A stretch of DNA of 64,000 bases. It comes from Thermobifida halotolerans. GTDB lineage: Bacteria > Actinomycetota > Actinomycetes > Streptosporangiales > Streptosporangiaceae. The DNA lies in contig NZ_CP063196.1 in the NCBI RefSeq assembly GCF_003574835.2, forward strand, positions 3,038,001 to 3,102,000, read 5' to 3'. Below are positions 26,333-38,023 of this stretch, piece after piece. A program made the translations under genes and the position numbers. Every line of letters begins with the position of its first letter. Position 1 is the stretch's first letter. The notes under the pieces are model-generated. The model ran no database searches. It saw only the letters and a list, made by a program, of their open reading frames with translations, and was not told the DNA's origin.

Positions 26333-27721
26333 TCACACCCCCAGTACGGCGCGCGCCACGGAGAAGTAGATGAGCAGGCCGGTGGCGTCCACCAGTGTCG
26401 AGACCAGCGGCGCGGACACCACCGCGGGGTCGACCCCGACCCTGCGGGCCAGCAGCGGCATGGTGCTGCCGATGATCGCCGCCCACGTGCAGATCGCCAC
26501 CACCGACAGCGCGACGGCGGTCGCGATCCCCGCCCCCACCAGCAGGGAGCCGATGACCAGCGCGATTCCGGCGAGCATGAACCCCAGCAGCAGGCCGACC
26601 CGGGACTCCTTCCAGATGACCCGGTGCAGGTCGCGCAGGCGCACGTCGCCCACTGCCAGAGCGCGCACGACGGCGGTGGCCGACTGGGACCCGACGTTGC
26701 CCCCCGTCCCGGTGAGCATCGGAACGAACAGGGCCAGCGCGGTCACCTGCTCCAGGGTCGCCTCGAAGCCCTGCATCACGTTGACGGTCAGCGTGGAGGC
26801 GACGATGAGCAGCAGCAGCCAGACCGAGCGGGCGCGGGCCAGCCGCAGCACGCCGACCGCGACGTAGTGCCCGTGGACCGGCTGGGAGGCGGACTGGCGG
26901 GCGATGTCCTCGGAGTCGGCCGCCTCGATCAGTTCCAGGGCGTCGTCGAAGGTGAGCAGGCCCACGAAGCGGTCCTCGGAGTCGACCACGGGCAGTGCGA
27001 CGAGGTTGGCCTCCTGCATGAGGCGGGCGGCGTCCTCGGCGGAACCGGTGGCGTGGGCGCGGGGCGTGAACACGTCCACCAGGTCCTTGAGGAGGCTGTC
27101 GGGGGCACTGGTCACCAGATCGCTCAACTGCACCATCCCGGAGAGCCGGCGCCCGTTGTCGACCACGGGCAGCACGTAGACGGTCTCGGCCTCGGCGCCC
27201 TTGGCGCGCACCACCTCGAGCGCCCGCGCGACCGTGAGGTCGCGGTGCAGGACCACCGTGTCGGGTGTCATGTAGCGGCCGACGGAGCCCTCGGGATAGC
27301 CCAGCAGGGCCGCGGTCATACGGCGCTCGGCGGGGCTGAGACCGGCCAGCGCCCGTGTGGCGATCTTGGCCGGGGCCTCCTCGATGAGCCGGGCCCGGTC
27401 GTCGGGGTCCATCTTCTCCACCAGCTCCCGGAAGGCCGTGTCGCGCAGCCCCGCGAGGATCGCCTGCTGCTGGCCGGGGTCGAGCTCCTCGAAGACCTCC
27501 AGTTCCCGGTTCTTGTCCAGCAGGCGGAAGGGGATGATGGCCCGTTCCGGGGGCATGCGGGCCAACGCGTCGGCGATCTCGTAGGGGGGATGCTCGGCCA
27601 GCCACAGCCGCATCCCGATCAGATCATCGGTGTCGAGCAGGTCGGCCAACTCGATCGGCTTCTCGGCGTCGGTCATCTGATTCGCGGTGTGGGATCCCGT
27701 GCCCGCGCGGGCCGGGGACAC
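26333..27721 (-). CDS. mgtE: Magnesium transporter MgtE
   Basis: A 462-residue MgtE channel/transporter for Mg2+. A helical superfamily N domain (about 25-140) is followed by two CBS domains (about 150-270) that sense Mg2+. Five transmembrane helices occupy 295-460, containing the pore motif GTGGNVGSQS. Length is standard. The start is GTG at 27721 with a strong GAGGAGG; the ATG at 27676 lacks one. It is a single gene with no visible Mg2+ riboswitch. Confidence 0.93.
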   Translation of the reverse strand: MSPARAGTGSHTANQMTDAEKPIELADLLDTDDLIGMRLWLAEHPPYEIADALARMPPERAIIPFRLLDKNRELEVFEELDPGQQQAILAGLRDTAFRELVEKMDPDDRARLIEEAPAKIATRALAGLSPAERRMTAALLGYPEGSVGRYMTPDTVVLHRDLTVARALEVVRAKGAEAETVYVLPVVDNGRRLSGMVQLSDLVTSAPDSLLKDLVDVFTPRAHATGSAEDAARLMQEANLVALPVVDSEDRFVGLLTFDDALELIEAADSEDIARQSASQPVHGHYVAVGVLRLARARSVWLLLLIVASTLTVNVMQGFEATLEQVTALALFVPMLTGTGGNVGSQSATAVVRALAVGDVRLRDLHRVIWKESRVGLLLGFMLAGIALVIGSLLVGAGIATAVALSVVAICTWAAIIGSTMPLLARRVGVDPAVVSAPLVSTLVDATGLLIYFSVARAVLGV

Positions 27722-27972
27722 CGCACCTCCTCACAGCGGTCAGCGGCGGGTGTGAACCGTGGCACAGCGACTGGTACGGGTGTCGCCGCCGTCGGGAGTG
27801 CGCGGACGGCACGGCGCGCGACCGCGGCGGCGTCGCCGGGACTGCGGAGAGGTGGCGCGCCCGCACGGGCGGGGCGGACCTCAAGGAGAGTCTTCCCAAC
27901 GGGCGGTCAGCGACGCAACGGCGGGTGTGGCCGTGCCCCAGAAAACCGTACGCCGCGCGGAGGGCACGGGGA

Positions 27973-29079
27973 TCAGCGGGTCCGCCAGAGCACCACGAGG
28001 GCGCGGTCGTCGTTCTTGTCCTTGCTCAACGTGTCGACCAGGCGTTCGGTGCCGGGGCCGAACCCCACCGCGACCAGGCTCTCGGCCGCTCCCAGAAGCC
28101 GGTCCACACCGGCGTCGAGATCCTCCCCCGGAGTTTCGACGAGGCCGTCGGTGTAGAGCATGATGGCGTCGCCCGGACGCAGCCGGCCGCGCACCGGCGT
28201 GTAGCTCATCGACGGTATGACGCCGAGCACGACGCCCTTGGCGTCGGCGGTGCCCCACTCGCCGGTCGTGTGGTCGAACTGCACGGCGGGCGGGTGCCCG
28301 GCCGAGCTGAGGAGGTACTCCCCGGTCGCCAGGTCGACGCTCAGGTGCACCGCGGTGACGAAGCCCTCACCCACGGCGGTGCGCATCAGGTAGTCGTTGC
28401 AGTGCTCCAGGAACTCGCCGCGCGGAACCGCGCCGATCAGGCCGCCGAAGGCGCCCGAGAGCAGCAGCGCGCGGGTCCCCGCGTCGACGCCCTTGCCCGA
28501 GACGTCCACCACCGCGATGTCGAGTTGGTCGTCGCGGAGCATGGAGACCACGAAGTCGCCTCCGAAGGAGGACCCGCCCGCCTGCCGCAGCACCTTGGCG
28601 GAGTGCCATCCCGCGGGCAGGTCGGGCAGCCGCCCCTGGGCGCGGATGCGGTCGCGCAGTTCGAGGAGCATCTTCTCGCCGTCGAGCCCGTGCACTCCGA
28701 GCCGCTCCCGCACCCCCGACAGCAGGTAGGCCACGACCGCGGTGACGCCGATGGTGACGGCCAGTCCCGGTCCCACCTGGCTGAGGTCCAGCGCGTAGGC
28801 GGTGAAGGCGAGGACCACGGCCACGACCCCGAGCAGGAAGGCCAGGCTCCTGCGTTTGAGCAGCAGCCCGCCCGCCAGGACGGTGAGGATGACGGCGCTG
28901 GGCGGGAACCAGCCCTGCGGGCCCCACACCGCGCCGACGCCGATTCCGACGGCCAGCATGACCAGGGTGATGAGGACGAGCCGGTAGCGGAAGAGCACTT
29001 TGCGCCGGAGCAGCGCAACGGCGCGCTGCACCAGCGAGCGGGTGGAGCGGAGGAGCCTGGCGGGCGGAGAGGTGCTCAT
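27973..29079 (-). CDS. Membrane PP2C-type (SpoIIE) serine phosphatase
   Basis: A 368-residue protein. An N-terminal membrane domain of about five helices (residues 25-130) leads into a SpoIIE/RsbU-type phosphatase. The Mg-binding motifs are visible: FGGDFV, VDVSGKGVDAG, LLLSSAGHPPAV (as LSSAGHPPA) and LYTDGLVETPGEDLD. Such phosphatases dephosphorylate anti-anti-sigma factors in stress-response partner switches. No anti-sigma or STAS gene is adjacent, so the target lies elsewhere. ATG 29079 is chosen; an in-frame GTG at 29133 adds 18 residues and neither has a good Shine-Dalgarno. Confidence 0.88.
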   Translation of the reverse strand: MSTSPPARLLRSTRSLVQRAVALLRRKVLFRYRLVLITLVMLAVGIGVGAVWGPQGWFPPSAVILTVLAGGLLLKRRSLAFLLGVVAVVLAFTAYALDLSQVGPGLAVTIGVTAVVAYLLSGVRERLGVHGLDGEKMLLELRDRIRAQGRLPDLPAGWHSAKVLRQAGGSSFGGDFVVSMLRDDQLDIAVVDVSGKGVDAGTRALLLSGAFGGLIGAVPRGEFLEHCNDYLMRTAVGEGFVTAVHLSVDLATGEYLLSSAGHPPAVQFDHTTGEWGTADAKGVVLGVIPSMSYTPVRGRLRPGDAIMLYTDGLVETPGEDLDAGVDRLLGAAESLVAVGFGPGTERLVDTLSKDKNDDRALVVLWRTR

Positions 29080-29436
29080 CGCTGCCGAACTGTAGCGCGC
29101 GAAACCCACCCAAGCACGTTGCCCCGCGTCCACTCACCACGAGACTTCACATAACGGACCAACCGATATCCGCCCAGCGCACACACGGGGAAACTCACAG
29201 AACAGCCCATGATTAAGTATGCGCATCCCCAACCCCATCCGTCAGGTCCACGGCCCGATTCCCACTCGCGAAACCGCGCGGTAAATCTCTCACGTCTCCC
29301 GCCGACCCCACCCGCCGCGTCTCTTCCGCCACTTTCCGCCACAGCGTTCCCCTCCCGCCCCAAAGCCGCTCTGACGCGGGGATTCGGACGGAAAAACCGG
29401 TGGCGGGAACGGCTTGTCGGCGGTAGGCAGGAGGCC
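29080..29436. other. Divergent intergenic region, phosphatase and Eis genes
   Basis: 357 bp between divergent genes, somewhat AT-richer at 29140-29240. Promoters of both genes must lie here. No confident elements and no additional gene. Confidence 0.45.
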
Positions 29437-30696
29437 ATGTCCACTCCACACCACTCATCCGCGTCGGACGCGCTGCCGGTCCGTCCCGTGGCCGATTCCG
29501 AGTTCGCCGAGTTCTGCCGGACCTTCGGCGAGGCCCTGCTCTTCCCCTCCCCCGAGGAGGAGGTCGAGTCGCTGCGCGCCTACGTCGACCTCGACCGCAC
29601 GCTCGCCGCCTTCGACGGCGACCGGGTCGTCGGCACCGCGATGCTGCTCTCCTTCGAGGCGACTCTGCCGGGCGGGGTCCGTCCGGTCGCGGGTGTCTCC
29701 GCTGTCGGCGTCCTGCCCACACACCGCCGCCGGGGTGTGCTCACCGCGCTGATGCGCCGCCAACTGCACGACGTCCACGAACGCGGTGAGGAGGCGGTGG
29801 CCACGCTGTTCGCCTCCGAGGGGGGCATCTACGGGCGGTTCGGCTACGGTCTGGGCTCGATGCTGGGCACCGTCACCGTCCACCGCGGCGAGGGGGTGCT
29901 GCGCGCGGACGCCCCGCGTGATCCCGCGCTGCGGACGCGTATGGTCACTCCCGCCGAGGCACGCGAGGAGGCGGCCCGGGTGCACGAGACCGCCCGTCTC
30001 GACCGTGTCGGCGAGTTCCGCCGGAACGGGTGGTGGTGGAACCGGGTGCTGCGCTCCCCCGGCGGGCAGGACGGTTTCGGCCCGGCCAAGTGCGTCGTGG
30101 TGGAGAACGACTCCGGGGCGGCGGGATACGCGCTGTACCGGACGCGGCAGGGCTTCGACGCCTTCGGCAACGCCGACTCCGCCCTGGAGGTGGTGGAGGT
30201 GCACGCCGTCCGACCCGCGGCCCTCGTCCGGCTGTGGGAGTTCCTGCTCAACCGCGACCTGGTGGGCAGCGTCACCGCGAGGCTGCGCCCGGCCGACGAC
30301 CCGCTGCTGTACCTGCTGGCCGACCGCCACCGGGCGCGGTGGACCCCCAACACCGGGTTCTGGGGGCGACTGGTGGACGTGCCCAGGGCGCTGTCGGAGC
30401 GCTCCTACGCGGCGCCGGTGGACGTGGTCGTCGAGGTCACCGACGCGGTGTGTCCGTGGAACCGGGGGCTGTGGCGGTTGCACGCCGACGGGGACTCCGC
30501 GCACTGCGAGCGCACCGACCGTCCCGCCGACCTCTCCCTCGACGTGGAGGTGCTGAGTTCGGCGTACCTGGGCGGCGAGCCGCTCACCGGCTACGCGGCC
30601 GCGGGTCTGGTGCGCCAGTCGCGTCCGGAAGCGGTCCTGGCGCTGTCCGCGGCGCTGACCACGCCGACACTGCCGCACTGCTCGGTCATCTTCTGA
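29437..30696 (+). CDS. Eis-family GNAT N-acetyltransferase
   Basis: A 419-residue protein of the Eis type: tandem GNAT folds followed by a sterol-carrier-like domain. The acetyl-CoA loop VLPTHRRRGVLTALM is near 90-105. The conserved Tyr lies in EGGIYGRFGYG (Tyr near 132), and the protein ends in Phe. Eis enzymes use that Tyr and the C-terminal carboxylate in catalysis. Family members acetylate aminoglycosides, polyamines or proteins; the substrate here is unknown. ATG at 29437 follows GGCAGGAGG. Confidence 0.87.
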   Translation: MSTPHHSSASDALPVRPVADSEFAEFCRTFGEALLFPSPEEEVESLRAYVDLDRTLAAFDGDRVVGTAMLLSFEATLPGGVRPVAGVSAVGVLPTHRRRGVLTALMRRQLHDVHERGEEAVATLFASEGGIYGRFGYGLGSMLGTVTVHRGEGVLRADAPRDPALRTRMVTPAEAREEAARVHETARLDRVGEFRRNGWWWNRVLRSPGGQDGFGPAKCVVVENDSGAAGYALYRTRQGFDAFGNADSALEVVEVHAVRPAALVRLWEFLLNRDLVGSVTARLRPADDPLLYLLADRHRARWTPNTGFWGRLVDVPRALSERSYAAPVDVVVEVTDAVCPWNRGLWRLHADGDSAHCERTDRPADLSLDVEVLSSAYLGGEPLTGYAAAGLVRQSRPEAVLALSAALTTPTLPHCSVIF

Positions 30697-31013
30697 CGCC
30701 GAACGGTTCCGGGCGGGGTGAGGGACTTGTCGCCGTCGGGGGACTGTGCGGTCGGCGTGTGACGCGCTAGCGTCGGTGTCGCACCGCGCCGAATGCCGTA
30801 CCCCCCGGCAGCCCGTCCGCCGCGATGCGGACGTGTGAGGCGCACGATCCGGCCGGGCTCCCCGCTTCGGAGCGCGACCCCCCGTGCGCGCGGAGCACGG
30901 CCCGGCCGCCCGGGGAGGCGAGGGGGAGTCCGTGTCCCAGACACGGCAGCGCAGCGGATTCCCCGTACGGCTCCCCGGTGTCGGCCGAGTGCGGATGCGT
31001 ACCGGCTTTCCGC
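30697..31013. other. Region between Eis-family gene and rpiB
   Basis: 317 bp between two convergent genes. No gene, tRNA or convincing T-tailed terminator was found. Confidence 0.4.
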
Positions 31014-31481
31014 CTACGGAAGCGGCGGCAACTGGCCGGTGGCCTCGTAGTCGGAGAGCATGCCGATACGGCGACTGTGACGTTCCTCACCGCTGTAGGG
31101 CGTGGTGAGGAAGACCTCGACGAACCCGGTGGCCTCGTCGGGCGAGTGCATCCGGGCGCCGATGCTGATCACGTTGGCGTTGTTGTGCTCGCGGGCCAGG
31201 CGGGCCGTCTCCGCGCTCCACGCCAGGGCGGCACGCACGCCCTTCACCTTGTTCGCGGCGATCTGCTCGCCGTTTCCCGAACCGCCCAGGACGATGCCGA
31301 GCGCCCCGGGGTCCTTGGCGACCCCCTCGGCGGCGCGCAGCACGAACGGGGGGTAGTCGTCGACCGCGTCGTAGACGGCCGGGCCGGCGTCGACCACCTC
31401 GTGTCCCTGCTCCCGGAGCCAGGAGACGAGGTGCTGTTTCAGTTCGTAGCCGGCGTGGTCAGATCCGATGTAGATACGCAC
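31014..31481 (-). CDS. rpiB: Ribose-5-phosphate isomerase B
   Basis: A 155-residue RpiB/LacAB family isomerase that interconverts ribose-5-phosphate and ribulose-5-phosphate. Signature residues are IGSDHAGYELK near the start, the catalytic-loop GGSGNGEQIAANK and the EHNNANVISIG motif. The Ser/Gly in GGSGNG rather than Cys follows the actinobacterial type. The start is GTG at 31481 with a weak GGGG upstream. It follows a small membrane protein gene. Confidence 0.93.
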   Translation of the reverse strand: MRIYIGSDHAGYELKQHLVSWLREQGHEVVDAGPAVYDAVDDYPPFVLRAAEGVAKDPGALGIVLGGSGNGEQIAANKVKGVRAALAWSAETARLAREHNNANVISIGARMHSPDEATGFVEVFLTTPYSGEERHSRRIGMLSDYEATGQLPPLP

Positions 31482-31524
31482 GGCCCCAGTTTCGCAGGCC
31501 GCCCGGGCGGACGTGTGTCCGGGA

Positions 31525-31559
31525 GCGCCGCCCGGCGGTCGCGGACCGCCGGGCGGCGC
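31525..31559 (-). terminator. Terminator between small membrane protein and rpiB
   Basis: A perfect 14-bp stem (31525-31538 with 31546-31559), extendable by one T-A pair. It lies 20 bp past the stop of the 45-residue gene and upstream of rpiB. Confidence 0.75.
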
Positions 31560-31579
31560 GGAGCCCGTCCGCGGACCGC

Positions 31580-31717
31580 TCAGCCGGCGGCGAAGGTGAC
31601 CGCCGCGCCCAGCAGGCCGAAAACGGCGGCGGACACGAGGAAGACCAGGTTGATCAGCACCAGGAGCTTGATGTCCTTGCTCAGCGGAACCGCTTTGGAC
31701 TCCGTCTTCTTGCTCAA
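31580..31717 (-). CDS. Small single-pass membrane protein
   Basis: A 45-residue ORF. A Lys-rich start (SKKTESKAVPLSKDIK) is followed by one hydrophobic helix (LLVLINLVFLVSAAVFGLLG). The start is TTG at 31717 with GAGGTGG about 7 nt upstream, and a strong terminator follows the stop. The clean gene boundaries and membrane helix support a real small protein. No family is recognised. Confidence 0.6.
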   Translation of the reverse strand: MSKKTESKAVPLSKDIKLLVLINLVFLVSAAVFGLLGAAVTFAAG

Positions 31718-31806
31718 CTCACACCACCTCGACGGGAACGGACAAAACACTCACCAAAGACGATGCTAGCGCTCCCCACCAGCTGGTATGGGGAGGGTAA
31801 AGCCGG

Positions 31807-31974
31807 TCAGGCCCAGTGCGGCGGAACGTCGTTCAGCAGCTCCTCGATGCGGGACGTCCCGTCCCGGTCGGTCGCCTCGCCCCAGCCCGGTCCGTACTCG
31901 TCGGACGTGGTGTCGGGCAGGATCTCCAGGTCGTCGTCGAAGACGACCAGGCGCTCTTCGTCCGGTTCGCTCAT
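31807..31974 (-). CDS. Small acidic conserved-type protein
   Basis: A 55-residue acidic protein (MSEPDEERLVVFDDDLEILPD, ending in Arg-Ile-Glu-Glu-Leu-Leu...PPHWA). ATG at 31974 has GAAGGAG 6 nt upstream. It begins 25 bp after the stop of the DsbA-fold gene, so it is probably cotranscribed with it. No domain is recognised; function unknown. Confidence 0.68.
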   Translation of the reverse strand: MSEPDEERLVVFDDDLEILPDTTSDEYGPGWGEATDRDGTSRIEELLNDVPPHWA

Positions 31975-31998
31975 GTTCGCTCCTTCACGCCGTCGCGG

Positions 31999-32613
31999 CT
32001 AGTCGAAGATGGGTTGGCGGGTCCGGCTCCGCTTGAGTTCGAAGAACCCGTCGGTTCCCGCGACCAGCAGGACGCCGTCCCACAGCCGGCCGGCGGCCTC
32101 GCCCCTGGGGGCGGGGGACACGACGGGACCGAAGAAGGCGACGTTCCCGACCGAGATCACGGGGGTGCCGACCTCCTGGCCGACCCTGTCCATGCCGTCA
32201 TGATGCGACTTGCGCAGGGCCTCATCGTAGTCAGTGCTCCGCGCGGCTTCGATGAGGTCCGCCGGTTGACCGGCGTCGGCCAGCGCCGCCGCGACGGTCT
32301 CCAGGGAGCGGGGCTGGGCGCGGTTGTGCAGGCGGGTGCCCAGGGCGGTGTAGAAGCGCCCCAGTTCCTCGTTGCCCAGGCGCTGTTCGACCGCGACGGC
32401 CACGCGCACCCCCCACCAGGACTGCTCGCGGAGCATTCTGCGGTAGTCCTCGGACACATCCTTGTCCTCGTTGAGCACGGCCAGGCTCATGACGTGCCAG
32501 CGCGGGCGCACCGGGCGGACCCTCTCGACCTCCAGCAGCCAGCGCGACGCCATCCACGCCCACGGGCACAGGGGGTCGAACCAGAAGTCCGCGCGAACGC
32601 GTTGCTCGGTCAC
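31999..32613 (-). CDS. DsbA-fold oxidoreductase, Rv2466c/mycothiol nitroreductase family
   Basis: A 204-residue thioredoxin-fold protein closely resembling mycobacterial Rv2466c. Similar stretches are [48 protein letters not shown] and a C-terminal FFELKRSRT. Rv2466c, as I recall it, has a CPWC active site and acts with mycothiol. Here the motif is CPWA, so only the first Cys remains and a monothiol mechanism is expected. The GTG at 32613 is chosen with GAGGAGGCAAACG in front; the earlier GTG at 32628 overlaps that site. Confidence 0.85.
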   Translation of the reverse strand: MTEQRVRADFWFDPLCPWAWMASRWLLEVERVRPVRPRWHVMSLAVLNEDKDVSEDYRRMLREQSWWGVRVAVAVEQRLGNEELGRFYTALGTRLHNRAQPRSLETVAAALADAGQPADLIEAARSTDYDEALRKSHHDGMDRVGQEVGTPVISVGNVAFFGPVVSPAPRGEAAGRLWDGVLLVAGTDGFFELKRSRTRQPIFD

Positions 32614-32830
32614 CGTTTGCCTCCTCACATCTCACCAAGAAACTGGACAAAAACCTTAAAGTGCCCAGTTCTTCCTGCGAAAACCACGGGTATCAGTTCC
32701 GCATTCCAGCCCTTGGCGTGGCAGGATCGAACCGGATCATCAGACGGTGGCCGCCCGTCCGCGTTCCGTGGGCACGGCGACGGCCGACCGAGGCGGTCGA
32801 CACCGACGACAGCTGTGAAGGGAGCGGGTC

Positions 32831-35371
<2,541 letters not shown>

Positions 35372-35759
35372 GCCCCGGTCCGACCGCCGTGAACGGTGGC
35401 CGCCGCGCGAAGCGGCGGCCACCGGAGAAGTATCAGGGTCACCCCGACCCGAGAGGGTCTTTCACCTCAGCCCGTGGGGGTGGGCGGGCAATTGTCGAGG
35501 AGGCGCTCGCCCCGGGGGGCGCGCCGGCAGCCCGTGGCCGCCCCCCGGACCACATCTCCGGAACGCCCCGTCGTCTCTCTCCACCTCCCGGCATTGGTTC
35601 CACGCCGGCCGGGGCCGCCCCGGCGGGCGGCCGTGGTGAGTGGGCAGAACCGGGCGCGCGACCCCAAAGGCATTTCATGTGGCCACGGGATCACGCTCCG
35701 TTGTTTCCGGGAACAGACCCGCTGGCGGGAACCGAGACCGGCACCTCCGGGTTCCGCCA
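35372..35759. other. Region between pepN and malQ
   Basis: 388 bp between convergent genes. It contains the pepN terminator near its start. The rest is GC-rich with no supported gene. Confidence 0.45.
35395..35423 (+). terminator. Terminator after pepN
   Basis: A perfect 12-bp stem (35395-35406 with 35412-35423) closed by a 5-nt GCGAA loop, 24 bp past the stop. Confidence 0.75.
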
Positions 35760-37868
35760 CTACTGATGAGTCGGCCGCGGACCGAGCATCGGGCGGCGGG
35801 GCGCGGGCAGTTCTCCTCCCGCCTCCGGGCGCGGAGCCAGGTCGGCCAGGTCACCGAGAGCGGCGCGCACCGCCGCGCCCCGCTCCGGGTGGGTCGCCAG
35901 GTCCTCCAGGAACACCGGTTCGCCCTCGCCGTTGGTCAGCGGGATGCGCCAGTTCGGATATCCGCCGCTGGTCCCCGGCTGGTTCTGCATGCGGTGGTCG
36001 CCGACCAGGTCGGTCAGGGCGACGCCGACCAGCTTCGAGGGGGTGCGCCTCAGGTACCCGTGCAGGGCGGTGACCACCGCGGCGGGGTCGGCCACCGGGT
36101 CGACCGAGGGGTCGAGCAGCCCCAAGTCCACCAGGAGCGCGCGCCAGGCGGCGACCCGCTCCTCGGCGTCGGCGCGCTCCTCCTCCACCGGGCGGGTCAG
36201 CAGGTCGAGGTGGGCGCGCAGTTCGACGTGCTCGGCCGTGACGTAGGAGGCGACCGGCGGCAGGTCGTGGGTGGCGACGGTGGCCAGGCAGTCGGTGCGC
36301 CAGGTCTCCGGGCGGCGCGGGCGGCCGTTCTCGTCGTGCTCGAACCACAGCACCGAGGTGCCCAGCACCCCGCGCTCGTCCAGGTGCTCGCGGACCCACG
36401 GTTCGACGGTGCCCAGGTCCTCGCCCACCACCAGCGTGTCGGACTCGTGGGCGGCCAGCAGCAGCGCGCCGACCGTCCCCTCGTGGTCGTAGCGCACGTA
36501 GGCGCCGTCGGCCGGGGAGGCGCCCTCGGGCACCCACCACAGCCGGAACAGCCCCATGACGTGGTCCATCCGGACGCCGCCCGCGTGCCGCATCACCTGC
36601 CGCAACTGCTCCAGGAACGGCCGGTAGCCCTGTTCGGCGAGGCGGACCGGATGCCACGGGGGCTGGCCCCAGTCCTGGCCCTGCTGGTTGAACTCGTCCG
36701 GCGGGGCCCCGACGTGGATTCCCGGGACGAGCGTGTCGCGGTACATCCACGCGTCCGCGCCGCCGCTCTGCGCGCCGACCGCGAGGTCGTGCACGATCCC
36801 GATGTCCATTCCGGCCCGGCGGGCGCCGGACTGGGCCGCGGCGAGCTGCCCGTCGAGGATCCACTGCGCCCAGCGGTGGAAGTCGACGGTCTGTCGGCGG
36901 CGCTGCGCCTCGGCTCGGACCGCGGCGGAGTCGGCGGTCCGCAGCGGCTCGGGCCAGCGGCGGTAGTCGAACCCGTGCTCCTCGGCGATCGCGCACCAGG
37001 TGGCGTAGGACTCCAGCGCCTCGCCCTCACGGGCCAGGTAGGCGCGCAGCTCCTGCTCCCGGTCGGCGGAGCGCCGCACGTGGAAGAGGATCTCCAGCGC
37101 GCTGCGCTTGGCGTGCCAGACCGCGTCGCGGTCCAGCAGGTCGGCGGTGCGGCCCTGTTCGCGCAGCGGGCGGGCGAGGCGCTGGACCGTCTCGCGCTGC
37201 ATGGAGTTCAGGCGCGCGTACTCGGGGATGTCCTCGACTCGGACGTAGAGAGGGCTGGCGTAGCGGCGGCTGACCGGCAGGTAGGGGGAGGCTTCGAGGG
37301 GCGGCAGCGGCTCGGTGGCGTGGAGCGGGTTGACGAGGGTGAAGGAGGCGCCCAGGTCGCGTGCCGCCCAGGCGGACAGTTCGGCGAGGTCGTGCAGGTC
37401 GCCCATCGCCCAGGAGACACGGGAGCGGACCGAGTACAACTGCGCCATCAGGCCCCACATCCGGCGCCCCGCGAGTTCCGGCAGCCGGTCGGGCACCACC
37501 AGCAGGGGCGCCTGTTCGTGGCCGCGGTCGTGCTCCACGTGCAACCGGTGCGCTCCCAGCGGCAGCCCGTCTCCGGGATCGGCGCGTCCTCCGTCGGCGA
37601 GTTCCACCCGGGCGCGGGCCCCCTCGGGAAGCGCGAGCCGTGGGGCGCGGCCCCGGCGGGCGACGACGGCCGGGGGCAGCAGGCGTGCGGCCCGGCGCTC
37701 CCGGTGCTCCTCGAGGGCGGCGCGGGGGTCGCTCACGTCGACTCCCAGGGCGGTGAGTACGTGGCGCAGGGTGGGCGGGGGGACCGTGGTCCGGTCGCCC
37801 CGCCAGTCCACGTAACTTGTCGAGACGCCGTGTTCCTCGGCCAGTCGGACCAGCTCAGCATCGCTCAC
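35760..37868 (-). CDS. malQ: 4-alpha-glucanotransferase (GH77)
   Basis: A 702-residue GH77 amylomaltase that transfers alpha-1,4-glucan segments in maltodextrin and glycogen metabolism. RMDHVMGLFRLWWVPEG near 433 contains a conserved catalytic-site Asp. GEDLG near 481 holds the acid/base Glu, and THDLPP lies near 533. The N-terminal ~140 residues are the extension typical of the longer actinobacterial MalQ. The start is GTG at 37868. It is a lone gene, not beside other glycogen genes. Confidence 0.94.
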   Translation of the reverse strand: MSDAELVRLAEEHGVSTSYVDWRGDRTTVPPPTLRHVLTALGVDVSDPRAALEEHRERRAARLLPPAVVARRGRAPRLALPEGARARVELADGGRADPGDGLPLGAHRLHVEHDRGHEQAPLLVVPDRLPELAGRRMWGLMAQLYSVRSRVSWAMGDLHDLAELSAWAARDLGASFTLVNPLHATEPLPPLEASPYLPVSRRYASPLYVRVEDIPEYARLNSMQRETVQRLARPLREQGRTADLLDRDAVWHAKRSALEILFHVRRSADREQELRAYLAREGEALESYATWCAIAEEHGFDYRRWPEPLRTADSAAVRAEAQRRRQTVDFHRWAQWILDGQLAAAQSGARRAGMDIGIVHDLAVGAQSGGADAWMYRDTLVPGIHVGAPPDEFNQQGQDWGQPPWHPVRLAEQGYRPFLEQLRQVMRHAGGVRMDHVMGLFRLWWVPEGASPADGAYVRYDHEGTVGALLLAAHESDTLVVGEDLGTVEPWVREHLDERGVLGTSVLWFEHDENGRPRRPETWRTDCLATVATHDLPPVASYVTAEHVELRAHLDLLTRPVEEERADAEERVAAWRALLVDLGLLDPSVDPVADPAAVVTALHGYLRRTPSKLVGVALTDLVGDHRMQNQPGTSGGYPNWRIPLTNGEGEPVFLEDLATHPERGAAVRAALGDLADLAPRPEAGGELPAPRRPMLGPRPTHQ

Positions 37869-38023
37869 ACCACCCGATGATGCCGCAGAGGGCCCCGAAT
37901 CGGCGGTATCTGTGACCGCCAGTCGTGAACACGGACAAGATTTCTCCGCGTTATCGGATCTTCACGCTCCGTTCTCCAAAAATACGAGAGAAATCATCCC
38001 ATGAATGCGGCCATACTTGTCTG

